DNA of 64,000 nucleotides from Ferdinandcohnia salidurans (GCF_042680725.1 NZ_JBHUEK010000025.1:1-64000), one strand, 5' to 3'. Shown: positions 9,991 to 19,248, counted from the stretch's first letter. The notes: generated from the sequence alone by a model not told the origin. Made by a program: numbers and translations.

Positions 9991-10027
9991 ATTATATTCT
10001 GACTTTTACTAAATGTAAACGGTTTTA
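9991..10027 (-). promoter_or_regulatory. SigA promoter of the galactoside operon with cre/LacI-type operator over the -35
   Basis: On the minus strand, TTTACA (10019-10014) is followed by exactly 17 bases and TATAAT (9996-9991), a near-consensus housekeeping promoter. The -35 is embedded in ATGTAAACGGTTTTA (10013-10027), which matches the CcpA cre consensus at all but about one position and could equally serve the GanR-like repressor. Binding there would block RNA polymerase directly. Confidence 0.72.
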
Positions 10028-10180
10028 TTTTCATTTTTACTAAAATTTATTTTGGTATAAACTGGGTTATATTGTAGTTATGGTAGGGTTTTACAGGTGT
10101 TTTATTCGTTTAGTAAAAGAGAGAGTACGAGTTTTCTTTTCGGTAAAGTGTACGTATCGGATTAGTTAGTTTTAGTAAAA
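10004..10180. promoter_or_regulatory. Four copies of the decamer TTTAGTAAAA around the operon promoter
   Basis: The same 10-mer occurs as TTTTACTAAA at 10004 and 10035 and in the opposite orientation at 10109 and 10171. This is a dense cluster for a 10-mer in about 180 bp and could be an operator array. No regulator can be assigned from sequence. Confidence 0.4.
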
Positions 10181-10191
10181 ACAGGGCTCTG

Positions 10192-10232
10192 GTGGGTCAC
10201 GGGGACAGGTCCCTTGTCCCAGGGCGTGGGAA
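10192..10232. repeat. GGGACAGGTCCC palindromic element, copy 2
   Basis: Contains GGGACAGGTCCCTTGTCCC, nested inverted repeats shared with the five other copies in the window. It sits in the 640-bp gap upstream of the first galactoside operon promoter, next to the 52-bp tandem repeat. Confidence 0.7.
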
Positions 10233-10248
10233 ATTTCGGCTTGTTGTT

Positions 10249-10508
10249 TTATGAAGGACTATCTAATTGATATTTTTGCTCGAAGTGGGCTTCATTGAGC
10301 TTATGAAGGACATATCGAACGAGTTTTTTGCTCCAAATGGGCTTCATCAGGCTTATGAAGGACTTTTCTAGCGAGTTTTTTGCTCCAAATGGTCTTCATC
10401 GGGCTTATGAAGGACTTTTCGAGCGAGTTTTTTGCTCATACTGTACTTCATCAGGCTTATGAAGTACACTTTAGTCATGTTTTTCACCCGAAGTGGTCTT
10501 CATGCTTA
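10249..10508. repeat. 52-bp tandem repeat, five units
   Basis: Successive TTATGAAG cores lie at 10249, 10301, 10353, 10405 and 10457, exactly 52 bp apart. Each unit has a small hairpin (CTTCAT...ATGAAG) and the spacer GAGTTTTTTGCTC. The middle units are nearly identical and the outer ones degenerate. No coding potential is evident, and it lies between the two galactoside systems. Confidence 0.88.
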
Positions 10509-10544
10509 CACAACTAAAACTAAATCATCAATAGCAAAAAAGCC

Positions 10545-10578
10545 GATTCCCCACAATTGGAAAATCGACTTGTTTTTT
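10545..10578 (-). terminator. Terminator of the second lacZ
   Basis: An imperfect stem (AAGCCGATTCC with GGAAAATCGACTT) is flanked by A-runs on the left and T-runs on the right, so it can act on either strand. It lies about 25 bases past the stop of the minus-strand lacZ. Confidence 0.6.
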
Positions 10579-10602
10579 AGTTCGGGCACGAGAACAGGTA
10601 CC

Positions 10603-13600
10603 CTAGATTGGGCTAATCGTAAATTCAAATTCCATGTCTTCGTTTGGATTTATCAGGTATTCTGGGTGAACAGGTGCTCCCCAGCTATCGTCTCCTCCAA
10701 CGCCCATTTGTTTGCCTGCCACAGTTACAACTGTGTAGTGTACATTTGGCAGTTCATAATGATGAGCGGCATTTTCTAGCTCAAAGGCAGTGTAAGGTGA
10801 GAAATTACATTCTACTGGACGAGATGTGGAAGCAATTTTAATTCCTTGTCCGTCACGGTTTGTAAGGTTTACCCAACGTACTCCCGTGCGATTGCCCGAT
10901 TCTTGCGGTTTTACATATCCAGACAGGTTGTCTGCAACTGTATTTTTAAATACCCCGAGCCTTGCGCCAGCAGCACGGTCTGAATAATTTTCTTCCGGCC
11001 CCATCGCGTACCACTCTAATTGGTCATAATCCGCAGAAACCTTAAATGAAAGAGCAAAGATTGGCATTTGTGGAAGGTTGTCAGCGCCATGATAGTTTGA
11101 TTTTACACGAACACTTCCATCTGCAAATACAGTAAATGTATTCTTCACTTCAATTTCCGAGTGAATTGAGAATTTATAGGCAAAAGTAACTTCTACACGA
11201 TCCTCTTTTTCCTCTACATCCCAGCCAATCGATTTACGAGCTAAACTAGCTGCATACCAGCACCCAGATTCAAACCCTTGAGCAAATCCTCTATCATTAT
11301 CGGTAGTTGCTCTCCAGAATAGTGGAAGTAGTGGGGCCTCAATCATCTCTCTTCCTCCATATTTCATCGAAATCAGACTGCCGGCCTTTCGACAAAACAT
11401 GATTGTAAAATCAGTACCGTGTATACCAACATTTTGTGTTCCGTATGCTACTCGTAAATTCCCGCTAGGAACTTGAGCAATCCGTTTTTTCTCCTCAAAC
11501 ACATATTGGCCAAAAGCAATTTCATAGCCTGGATCTGCCCAATTCTCTTCTTCTTTCAGTTTGAAAGATGCATGGATGACATATTCACCTGCTTCATCGA
11601 GTAAGTCTGTTGGCCAATTATATTCAGCTCGACCTTCACTTTGTGCAGGAATCACCACCGTTTGGTCTTGATTGCGGTACAATTCTTTTCCATCTAGGAA
11701 TAAAACGTACTCTAGTTCATAATTTGATGTATCTTCAAATAGATTTTCATTTTTAATCGTTACGCCTGTTTTATCAACAGTAAGTTTGATATTTTGATAG
11801 AGGTATTTTACTTCTTGCATCTTTGGTGATAGTTCGCGATTGGCGTAGACAATGCCATTTGTACAGAATCCATAATCTGTAGGGCGGTCGCCAAAATCTC
11901 CTCCGGTCGCAAGAAACTCCTGACCATAGCGGTCTTTTTTCACCAAGGATTGGTCGATATAATCCCAAATAAATCCACCTTGGTACATCTCATATTTATT
12001 TTCAAGAGCCGTGTATTTGTGCATACCTCCAAGGGAATTCCCCATCGCATGTATATACTCACAGCTGATATAAGGCTTTTCAGGATTGTCAGTTAAATAT
12101 TCCTCAATATCTGCAGGCTTTGCGTACATCCGGCTTTCCATATCACTTGTGTCGTTGTAGTCGCGATTATGGAACACACCCTCATAGTGGACTAGTCGGC
12201 TTGGGTCAACAGATTTGAAGTAATGAGTAACATTTAAAATAACCTCACCTGCATATGACTCATTCCCACATGACCATATCAAAACGGAGGGATGGTTTTT
12301 GTCTCTCTCCAGCATTGAAACGGCTCGATCTAAAACAATATCATTCCATTCCGGTTTGTTCCCAGGGATATTCCATGATGGTTCTACCTGCCCCATCTTC
12401 TGCCAGGATCCATGTGTTTCCAAGTTCATTTCATCAATCACATAGATTCCGTATTCATCACATAACTCATACCAATAGCTTTGATTTGGGTAATGTGCGG
12501 TACGGACGGCATTGATATTGTGTTGTTTCATTGTTTTAATATCCCAAAGCATGTCTTCCTTTGTAATCGCACGGCCGCTTCGGTGATTAAATTCATGACG
12601 ATTGACACCCTTAAATACGATTCTCTCGCCATTGAGTCGCATGATTTTATCCACAATCTCAAACTTCCGGAATCCAACCTTTTGTGGAATAACCTCAACA
12701 AGTTCCCCTGAAGCATTATAAATTTGGATAAAGAGTTTATACAAATACGGATTTTCCGCACTCCACAACGTTGGAGCTTCTACCTCCATCGATACTGAAC
12801 CCTTTACAGCCGTAAGCGCACGACTTGTTTTTGCTACTCTGTTCCCTTCTTTATCACAAAGCTCAACTATGATTTGCGAACCAACAGGGACATTTGGGAG
12901 AAGCTTAAAATCTACTTTTAGCTCTGCCTTTTTAAAAGAAGAGTTAAGTTCGGTATGAATGTGGATATCCTGTGCATGAATCTCAGGTACGGTATAAAGA
13001 TAGACATCTCTAAAAATACCAGAGAATCTCCAAAAGTCTTGATCCTCTAACCAACTTCCCGTGCTACGTTGAAACACCTCAACTGCCAGTTTATTTTCAC
13101 CTTCTTTTATAAAAGGAGTTAATTCAAACTCAGCAGGTGTGAAACTGTCCTCGCTATACCCAACAAATTCTCCATTCAACCAAACGTAGAATGCAGACTC
13201 TACACCTTGAAATGAAATATACACAGGTTTGTTTTCCATATTCTCAGGTACTTTAAAGTCCTTCACATAGCTGCCAACTGGGTTAAAATCTGTCGGGATT
13301 GCTGGAGGCCGTATATCTTGATGTCCATCCCACGGATAAATTGTATTCACATATTGTGGCGTTCCAAATCCTTGTAATTGAATGTGGCCTGGAACGATAA
13401 TATTTTCCCAAGCTGAGCACTCAAAGTCCGTTTCATAAAAACGCTCTGGTCTTGAATCAGGGTTGATTGAATAATGGAATTTCCAATTTCCGTTTAAGTC
13501 GTAACGCATGTTCATTGCAGATGCTTCTTTCGCTTCCTCTAATGTTTCATAGTAAGTGTGGTCAGAATGAGCTGGTATTCGGTTCACTGCAAACACATTT

Positions 13601-13674
13601 ACATCCGTTAGCCAATCGATACTTGGAGTTTGATCTCGTTTTGTTTCTTGAATTTGAGTATTCGACATCATCAT
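10603..13674 (-). CDS. lacZ: Beta-galactosidase, glycoside hydrolase family 2 (second copy)
   Basis: A 1023-aa LacZ-type enzyme with the same domain order as the first copy: sugar-binding jelly roll, Ig-like, TIM barrel, Ig-like and C-terminal small-chain domain. The acid/base is Glu472 in WSCGNESYAG and the nucleophile Glu539 in PYISCEYIHAMGNS. The motif GVNRHEFNHRSGRAIT is closer to the classical LacZ motif than that of the first copy. No signal peptide is present. AAAGGAAG precedes the ATG run. It follows a permease pair on the same strand, but a 374-bp gap holding a 248-bp dispersed repeat separates them, so its expression may be partly uncoupled. Substrate preference probably differs from the first LacZ, because the two uptake systems are also distinct. 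Confidence 0.96.
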   Translation of the reverse strand: MMMSNTQIQETKRDQTPSIDWLTDVNVFAVNRIPAHSDHTYYETLEEAKEASAMNMRYDLNGNWKFHYSINPDSRPERFYETDFECSAWENIIVPGHIQLQGFGTPQYVNTIYPWDGHQDIRPPAIPTDFNPVGSYVKDFKVPENMENKPVYISFQGVESAFYVWLNGEFVGYSEDSFTPAEFELTPFIKEGENKLAVEVFQRSTGSWLEDQDFWRFSGIFRDVYLYTVPEIHAQDIHIHTELNSSFKKAELKVDFKLLPNVPVGSQIIVELCDKEGNRVAKTSRALTAVKGSVSMEVEAPTLWSAENPYLYKLFIQIYNASGELVEVIPQKVGFRKFEIVDKIMRLNGERIVFKGVNRHEFNHRSGRAITKEDMLWDIKTMKQHNINAVRTAHYPNQSYWYELCDEYGIYVIDEMNLETHGSWQKMGQVEPSWNIPGNKPEWNDIVLDRAVSMLERDKNHPSVLIWSCGNESYAGEVILNVTHYFKSVDPSRLVHYEGVFHNRDYNDTSDMESRMYAKPADIEEYLTDNPEKPYISCEYIHAMGNSLGGMHKYTALENKYEMYQGGFIWDYIDQSLVKKDRYGQEFLATGGDFGDRPTDYGFCTNGIVYANRELSPKMQEVKYLYQNIKLTVDKTGVTIKNENLFEDTSNYELEYVLFLDGKELYRNQDQTVVIPAQSEGRAEYNWPTDLLDEAGEYVIHASFKLKEEENWADPGYEIAFGQYVFEEKKRIAQVPSGNLRVAYGTQNVGIHGTDFTIMFCRKAGSLISMKYGGREMIEAPLLPLFWRATTDNDRGFAQGFESGCWYAASLARKSIGWDVEEKEDRVEVTFAYKFSIHSEIEVKNTFTVFADGSVRVKSNYHGADNLPQMPIFALSFKVSADYDQLEWYAMGPEENYSDRAAGARLGVFKNTVADNLSGYVKPQESGNRTGVRWVNLTNRDGQGIKIASTSRPVECNFSPYTAFELENAAHHYELPNVHYTVVTVAGKQMGVGGDDSWGAPVHPEYLINPNEDMEFEFTISPI

Positions 13675-13748
13675 ATTCTTCCTTTCTATTCGTCTACCAA
13701 ATGGTGTTAGTTACTGGATGTTTTCGTAAGCCTTGTTGTTTTTATATC

Positions 13749-13996
13749 GTTGACTTCCGCTTCAGGTGGACGCTTTCCGCGGGCGTGGCTTGAGCCTCCT
13801 CAACGAAATGTGTAGGCGGCTTGCCAGAAACGAGAAAATTGGAGACTCCGACAAAGAGGCGTATTTTGCCTCTGAAGGAGGAGTTGAAATTTCTTGAGTT
13901 TCTAGCCGCTGCAACTGGACAAGTCGCTGATGCTCCTGCGGGGTCTCAAGTCTCACGCTTTTCCCGCTGGAGTCGCCACCCTACGCTCCAATCAAC
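13749..13996. repeat. 248-bp GC-rich dispersed repeat inside the second galactoside operon
   Basis: A structured element bounded by GTTGACTTCCGC and GCTCCAATCAAC (imperfect inverted ends), with CGCTTTCCGCGGG, TGCTCCTGCGGGG and CCGCTGGAGTCGCC inside. It resembles a repeat type I know to be scattered through Bacillaceae genomes; this is recognition, not a database hit. It is much richer in GC than its surroundings. The short open frames across it are not genes. Confidence 0.7.
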
Positions 13997-14048
13997 ATGG
14001 TTTGCAATTTATTAACAAAAAGCAACAATCTTTTAGAAATAAGCCTGG

Positions 14049-14873
14049 TTATTTTACGGACCCCATCATTCCTGCAACGAAATGCTTTTGAAGTAGGAAG
14101 AAGATGAGGGCTGTTGGTAATGTTGCAATCACAATCGTTGTCATAATCATCCCGAAATCAGGTGCATGACTCGAACCAAGATTCGAAATAAGCAATGGAA
14201 TCGTATGGTTTTCTGGTGACTGTAGCACAACGAGTGGCCACAGGTAATTGTTCCAGCTTGCCATAAACGTTATGATGGCTGCCGCCGCATAGGTTGTTTT
14301 CATCGTTGGTACATAGATACGGAAGAATACACCAAGCTCTGTTAAACCATCCATTCGTCCCGCTTCTAGTAGCGCTTTTGGAAACATCTTTGTATTCTGT
14401 CTGAAGAAAAAGATCAGAAATGCCGTTGTAATACTTGGCAACATAGCAGCCGTTAACGTATCTATCCCAATTCCAGGTGCATATTGAGAAATCGTCCCAA
14501 ACATCCGGAAGAGCGGAATCATCAGTGCTGCAAAAGGAATCATCATCGACAGAAGCAAGATATTAAAGACTACATCCTTTGCCTTACTCCGGTAGATTTC
14601 AAAGCCATACCCTGCAAGCGATGCAATGATCAGAGATAAAATGGTCGTTGCGATCGAGATAATGGCTGAATTCATTAACGCTGGAACAAGATTAACCGAA
14701 TTTAATAGGTTCTGGAAGTTTTCCAGCAAATGTGTACCAGGCAATAACCTCCCATTTGTCACATCAACAGATTTATTTGTCGCACTAACAATCATCCATA
14801 GAAATGGGAAAATAGAAATGATCGTAAAAATCGATAGAATGATATAAACGAAAGCCTGTTTTATTTTATGCAT
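14049..14873 (-). CDS. Carbohydrate ABC transporter permease, MalG/LacG-like (second system)
   Basis: A 274-aa permease with six membrane segments, the EAA loop (LEAGRMDGLTELGVFFRIYVP) and the MalG-type ending GMMGSVK. I chose the ATG at 14873, preceded by AGGTGAT, rather than the in-frame GTG nine bases earlier. The start overlaps the end of the MalF-type gene by eight bases, so the two are co-translated. It forms the channel of the second galactoside importer. As in the first system, no ATPase is encoded nearby. Confidence 0.94.
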   Translation of the reverse strand: MHKIKQAFVYIILSIFTIISIFPFLWMIVSATNKSVDVTNGRLLPGTHLLENFQNLLNSVNLVPALMNSAIISIATTILSLIIASLAGYGFEIYRSKAKDVVFNILLLSMMIPFAALMIPLFRMFGTISQYAPGIGIDTLTAAMLPSITTAFLIFFFRQNTKMFPKALLEAGRMDGLTELGVFFRIYVPTMKTTYAAAAIITFMASWNNYLWPLVVLQSPENHTIPLLISNLGSSHAPDFGMIMTTIVIATLPTALIFFLLQKHFVAGMMGSVK

Positions 14874-15795
14874 TTTTATCACCTGCTACTTTGAACTGAA
14901 TGATCGAGAAGAAAATGATCATAATCACGATTGCATATGACACTGTCGCAGCATAGCCAAAATCAGGAGTATATTTAAATGAGAGATTATAAATATACTG
15001 AGAGATTGTTAATGTCGCATTACCAGGTCCACCCTTTGTTATGTTCATCACCTCATCAAATAACTGAAGCGTACCAATGGTTGATGTAATCGATGTAAAT
15101 AAAATAATCGGCTTTAGCATTGGAATTGTAATTTTAAAGAATTGTTGAAAAGCATTTGCACCATCAATCTTTGCAGCTTCATAAATAGAGTTATCCACAT
15201 TTTGGAGAGCAGATAGATAAAAAATCATATTATAGCCTGTCCAACGCCATGTGATTGCGATAATAATCGTTACCTTTGCCCAAAAAGGATCTGTTAGCCA
15301 TTGAATCGGTTCTGCGATGAACGACAGGTTGATCAGCATTTTGTTAATGATGCCATCTGTACTAAATAAATATTTGAATACGACCGAATACGCGACAAGT
15401 GACGTAATACACGGTAAAAAGATAGCCGTGCGAAAGAATCCTTTTAGCTTCAAATTTTTATTATTTAACATAACCGATAAAAACAATGCCAGAATGATCA
15501 TGGCAGGTACTTGGATGATCAGGTAGATAACTGTATTTTTCACAGCCGTTATAAACGTCGGATCCGTAAATAACCGCATGTAATTATCGAAACCTACAAA
15601 CTGCAGATTGGTTCCAGCACCTGATTGAAATGATAGAATGAGCGCTTGGACCATTGGATAGAAGTAAAATATACAGATCATGACCGTTGCTATTGAGATA
15701 AACGACCAGCCTATTAGTCCATTTTTAAACCGGAGTTTGTTGTTATACTTTCTTGGTTTCGTATCTAAGTTCTGCTTCGTAGTTGCTTGTATCAC
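14866..15795 (-). CDS. Carbohydrate ABC transporter permease, MalF/LacF-like (second system)
   Basis: A 309-aa permease with six membrane segments and the EAA loop YEAAKIDGANAFQQFFKITIP. The start is set at the GTG at 15795, nine bases after AGGGAG; the upstream in-frame TTG at 15804 abuts that site and is unlikely. It partners the overlapping MalG-type subunit. A 230-bp gap holding a structured repeat separates it from the binding-protein gene that precedes it in the operon, which could lower permease expression relative to the binding protein. Confidence 0.93.
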   Translation of the reverse strand: MIQATTKQNLDTKPRKYNNKLRFKNGLIGWSFISIATVMICIFYFYPMVQALILSFQSGAGTNLQFVGFDNYMRLFTDPTFITAVKNTVIYLIIQVPAMIILALFLSVMLNNKNLKLKGFFRTAIFLPCITSLVAYSVVFKYLFSTDGIINKMLINLSFIAEPIQWLTDPFWAKVTIIIAITWRWTGYNMIFYLSALQNVDNSIYEAAKIDGANAFQQFFKITIPMLKPIILFTSITSTIGTLQLFDEVMNITKGGPGNATLTISQYIYNLSFKYTPDFGYAATVSYAIVIMIIFFSIIQFKVAGDKNA

Positions 15796-15821
15796 TTCTC
15801 TCAACTCCCTACTTATCGAAT

Positions 15822-15954
15822 CAAATGCGCCTTGGCGTATTTGCGCCCGATTTTTTTCGAGTTAGCTCGAAAAATTTCCTTTGAAAAATCGTGGCATCCG
15901 CCGGAGGCTCTAACTTTATTCAGTTGGGGTTTGAGCCCCTACTGAATAAAGTTA
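15822..15954. repeat. Structured repeat (CGCCTTGGCGTATTTGCGCCC family), copy 1, internally deleted
   Basis: Starts with CGCCTTGGCGTATTTGCGCCC and ends in a perfect 13-bp inverted repeat, TAACTTTATTCAG with CTGAATAAAGTTA. It shares GGCATCCGCCGG with copies at 47793 and 63174 but lacks their central segment of about 50-60 bp. Its terminal hairpin lies between the binding-protein and permease genes of one operon and could attenuate transcription. Confidence 0.8.
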
Positions 15955-16024
15955 TAAGAATAGCCCCGGAAGAGCCCACTTCCGTACTGCCGGTGAGTTC
16001 CGAGGACTATTAAATTCAAATATA

Positions 16025-17311
16025 TTATTTGATTTGTATTTCCGCTTGTTGTTGTGCATCTTTAAGTACTTGGTCTAAGTCTTGTCCATTCAGATAATTT
16101 TGCATTGCCACAATTAAAATACTTTCAATCGCATATGTGTGCATCCCATAGTTAACTTGTGGAATTTCTTCAGCCCATTTCGAAAAATCTGAAACAATAG
16201 ATTGACCACCAAAGAATTCATCTGTTGTCTGATAAGCTTCTCCTTCTGTAGCTGGGGTATATGTACCGATTACCCCAATTTCAGTTACTAATTTTTGATA
16301 CAAGTCTACATTCGAACCAAATGTTTTTGTAAGGAAATCAACTGCGTTCTCTTTACCCGGAACATTTAGAACATACCATGATGCACCACCTAGGTTGGAT
16401 GCATTTACAGATTCAATGCCTGGTAAAGTTGGATGAGGCACTACAGCCCACTTACCAGATTGAGAGCTTTCGGCTTTGATGGAAGGAGTAATCCAGTTCC
16501 CAGTCGTTACCGTCGCAACTTCTCCACCGTTAAATGTAGCCAAGAACTGATTCCAGTCTGAGTGGAAATTCATTAGGTCGTTCTCAACAAGTTCTTTATA
16601 AATCTCAAAAGACTTTTTTAGAGCTTCATTATCAGCTATATATGGCGTAGTCCCATCTTCCTCAACATACCACTCACCTGCTGACTGAATCATAGTATGA
16701 ATTATTCCTAACTCATTTGGGTCAAGAGTAAGCAATCTCTTGCCCGTTGCTTCTTTTACTTTCTTCCCAATTTCAATGTATTCTTTCCAGTCGATGTTTT
16801 GTAAATCTTCAACCGTATAACCCGCTTCTGCTAAGTAATCGGTTCTCACGTATAATCCAGTTACTCCGGAGTCAAATGGAAGACCATAGTTTTCGTCATT
16901 TACACTCGTTGCTTCTACCTTATATGGAACAAAGTCTTCTGTTTTATAAGTTCCAGTAAGCGGATGGAACATGTCTGGATAAGCTTGTAGAAAACTTTGT
17001 GCACGATAGTCCTCAATTAATACGATATTTGGTAATCCCTTCGTTGTACCAGAACTTAAGCTCGTATTCAGCTTTTGCACAATGTCATCTTGCGCATTCT
17101 CAATGATCTTGACGTTGACGTCTGGATTTTCAGCTGCATACGCTTCTTTTGCTAATTCAATTGCTTTAATGTTAAAGTTTGGATCCCATGCCCAAACAGT
17201 AATCTCATTTGAGTCTGAGTTTCCCTCCGGTTCAGTACTATTCGAAGACCCCGAAGAACACGCACCCAACAAAAGCATGCTAACCATCAATAGTGCCATT
17301 ACTTTCTTCAT
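16025..17311 (-). CDS. Extracellular sugar-binding lipoprotein of the second galactoside ABC system
   Basis: A 428-aa family 1 solute-binding protein. The lipobox LLGAC puts the lipidated residue at Cys18, followed by a Ser/Asn-rich linker and the two-lobe fold with the VWAWDPNFNIKAIELA start typical of binding proteins controlled by YesMN-type pairs. A GGGGGAT site precedes the ATG and a cre-like site lies about 30 bp upstream. It begins a unit continuing into two permeases and a LacZ, and it adjoins a YesM/YesN-type pair upstream. Galacto-oligosaccharide specificity is inferred from context. Confidence 0.92.
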   Translation of the reverse strand: MKKVMALLMVSMLLLGACSSGSSNSTEPEGNSDSNEITVWAWDPNFNIKAIELAKEAYAAENPDVNVKIIENAQDDIVQKLNTSLSSGTTKGLPNIVLIEDYRAQSFLQAYPDMFHPLTGTYKTEDFVPYKVEATSVNDENYGLPFDSGVTGLYVRTDYLAEAGYTVEDLQNIDWKEYIEIGKKVKEATGKRLLTLDPNELGIIHTMIQSAGEWYVEEDGTTPYIADNEALKKSFEIYKELVENDLMNFHSDWNQFLATFNGGEVATVTTGNWITPSIKAESSQSGKWAVVPHPTLPGIESVNASNLGGASWYVLNVPGKENAVDFLTKTFGSNVDLYQKLVTEIGVIGTYTPATEGEAYQTTDEFFGGQSIVSDFSKWAEEIPQVNYGMHTYAIESILIVAMQNYLNGQDLDQVLKDAQQQAEIQIK

Positions 17312-17340
17312 GTTTATATCCCCCTAAGAATGTCTGTTAA

Positions 17341-17354
17341 TGTAAGCGTTATCC
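17341..17354. promoter_or_regulatory. cre-like CcpA site upstream of the second binding-protein gene
   Basis: TGTAAGCGTTATCC matches the B. subtilis cre consensus TGWAANCGNTNWCA at 13 of 14 positions (last base differs). It lies 30-43 bp upstream of the start codon, suggesting carbon catabolite control of the second galactoside operon. Confidence 0.65.
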
Positions 17355-17489
17355 TTCTTACAATTTCAATGTTATCATCACGTAGAGCGTATGAGTTAGG
17401 ACGATATTTTTGTAAATTTGTGATATTTTTGTATGTTGATTACGCTTCCATTTCTTGACTTGTATTATCTTTAGGTTTTATGAATTTTT

Positions 17490-19247
17490 TTAGCTTTCTT
17501 GTATTGGAAGGGTGATACGAACCTTTGTCCCTTCTCCGATAGTACTTGAGATCGTCACACCATAGTCTTCCCCATATAATAGCTGGATGCGTTCGTTGAC
17601 ATTTCGAACACCGATGCCACTGAACATCTGTTGTTTGCGCTTCGTATCCGGAAGTTTGTGATCGGTAGACACTTTCATTCCGTCACCATTATCAAGGATC
17701 TCACTAATGAGGGTATCTTCTTCTTTCCAAACGAGAACATTTATTGTCCCACCACTCTTTTTATTGAAGCCATGGAAAAAGGAATTTTCAATAAATGGTT
17801 GTAAAATGAGTTTCGGAATTTGGACATTGTTACACTCCGGTCCGATAAAATAATTCACTCGAATTCGCTCACCATATCGTTTCTGATTAATGAAGACATA
17901 GCTTTTTAAATTATCGATTTCTTGATCCACAGTGATCGTTTCACTAATATTGCCAATGGTATTTTGGAGGAGAGAGATTAGCGCATTGACTGTTTCGGTT
18001 GCCTCTTCTTTTCCACCTTGCTGCACCATGAACTTGATTGAAGTTAACGTATTATATAAAAAATGTGGATTGATTTGTTGCTGGAGTGCTGCTAATTCTG
18101 CATTCCGCTTCTGTTTTTGGCTCAGTACAAGCTTGTCTACATACTCATGAAGCTCATCAAGCATTGAATTGAAGGCTTGACCAATTTGTCGTGTTTCGTA
18201 CGTACCCGTTACCGGTATATAATGATCAAAGTCATTTTTAGGGGTATTTTCAATTTGCTTCACGAGATTTGACAATGAATTTGTCAGCCTTCTTGAGGCA
18301 AAAAACACAATGATAATCGCCAGAATCATAAAAAGGACGCTGATCATGACAATTGATTTTTTATCAATGATATCCTTAAATGCTGTTTGTTTATCAATTA
18401 AATTGACCAAATACAAATTTAGGGTAGGGCTATATTCAGTCATAATAATATGATCCTTGCCCTTAAATTCTGTATCCATGTAATTCTTTTGTTGATCCTC
18501 TAATTGAATGGCATAGTCAAGGAGCTCTACTTCTTTTTTTCCAATGAACTCCTCCCGATTACTCGATAAAATGGTCCCCTTCTTATCCATCACTAGCACA
18601 TCATTTCCTAAGCTCGTGTAGCTACTATAAAACTTTCGAAAATCTTCTTCTAGAATCGTAAAGTACATGGATCCATAAATATAGTTTGATGTTCGTTCCA
18701 TAAATGCTTTTGATGCAATAATGTATCGGTCATCCTTTTGTTGCTCAAGATGATAAAGCAGTTTTTTAGGTTGTTTTAGTGTAGCTGTCGTGATGAAGTG
18801 ATTCTGCAACTCTTCATCCGATGAGGCCCATGTAGGTCGATCCGTTGCATAATTAACACCATTTATACCATGGATCAAAATGCTTACATTATAAGCTTCA
18901 ACACTGGATTTTATCGTTTCCAATTGTGAGTTTACTTGATAATAATAGCTGCCCAACATACGATTAGAGTGATTACCTGTGAGAAAACTCTTAACCGTTC
19001 CGTTTTGCAAAAGGTTATTCGAAGCGATTACAATCGAATAATGAAAAGTACCTAAGCTCTCCTTGATCTGATCCATCACCTTGCTATTGTTAAAACTAAA
19101 CCGCTCGACAAAAAACTTCTCTGACATGCGTAAAGTGGTCCAGGATATCAAAGAGGATACCGTAACTATAATCACGATGGTAAGAAGAAACATTTTATAA
19201 AACAGGCTATTATGTCTAAATCGATTACGTAAAATTCTCATGTACAT
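17490..19247 (-). CDS. Sensor histidine kinase, YesM/LytS-like (His_kinase family)
   Basis: A membrane kinase of about 585 residues. A transmembrane helix near residues 15-35, an extracellular dCache-like sensor (about 40-270), a second helix (about 285-305), a HAMP linker (SRRLTNSLSNLVKQIE), the phospho-acceptor motif LQQQINPHFLYNTL, and an HATPase domain with LQPFIENSFFHG and DNGDGM are visible. The longest frame begins at 19346, but the ATG at 19247 is preferred: it starts one base after the response-regulator stop, whereas the longer form would overlap that gene by 98 bases. It presumably senses an extracellular sugar or loaded binding protein and phosphorylates the AraC-type regulator encoded upstream. 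Confidence 0.92.
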   Translation of the reverse strand: MYMRILRNRFRHNSLFYKMFLLTIVIIVTVSSLISWTTLRMSEKFFVERFSFNNSKVMDQIKESLGTFHYSIVIASNNLLQNGTVKSFLTGNHSNRMLGSYYYQVNSQLETIKSSVEAYNVSILIHGINGVNYATDRPTWASSDEELQNHFITTATLKQPKKLLYHLEQQKDDRYIIASKAFMERTSNYIYGSMYFTILEEDFRKFYSSYTSLGNDVLVMDKKGTILSSNREEFIGKKEVELLDYAIQLEDQQKNYMDTEFKGKDHIIMTEYSPTLNLYLVNLIDKQTAFKDIIDKKSIVMISVLFMILAIIIVFFASRRLTNSLSNLVKQIENTPKNDFDHYIPVTGTYETRQIGQAFNSMLDELHEYVDKLVLSQKQKRNAELAALQQQINPHFLYNTLTSIKFMVQQGGKEEATETVNALISLLQNTIGNISETITVDQEIDNLKSYVFINQKRYGERIRVNYFIGPECNNVQIPKLILQPFIENSFFHGFNKKSGGTINVLVWKEEDTLISEILDNGDGMKVSTDHKLPDTKRKQQMFSGIGVRNVNERIQLLYGEDYGVTISSTIGEGTKVRITLPIQES

Positions 19248-19248
19248 C

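Noticed and set aside
10432..10779. 115-aa plus-strand frame
   Set aside because: Half lies in the 52-bp repeat and half opposite the lacZ coding strand; no ribosome site.
13749..14015. Short open frames on both strands across the 248-bp repeat
   Set aside because: They lie wholly in a structured GC-rich repeat, lack ribosome sites and do not resemble proteins.
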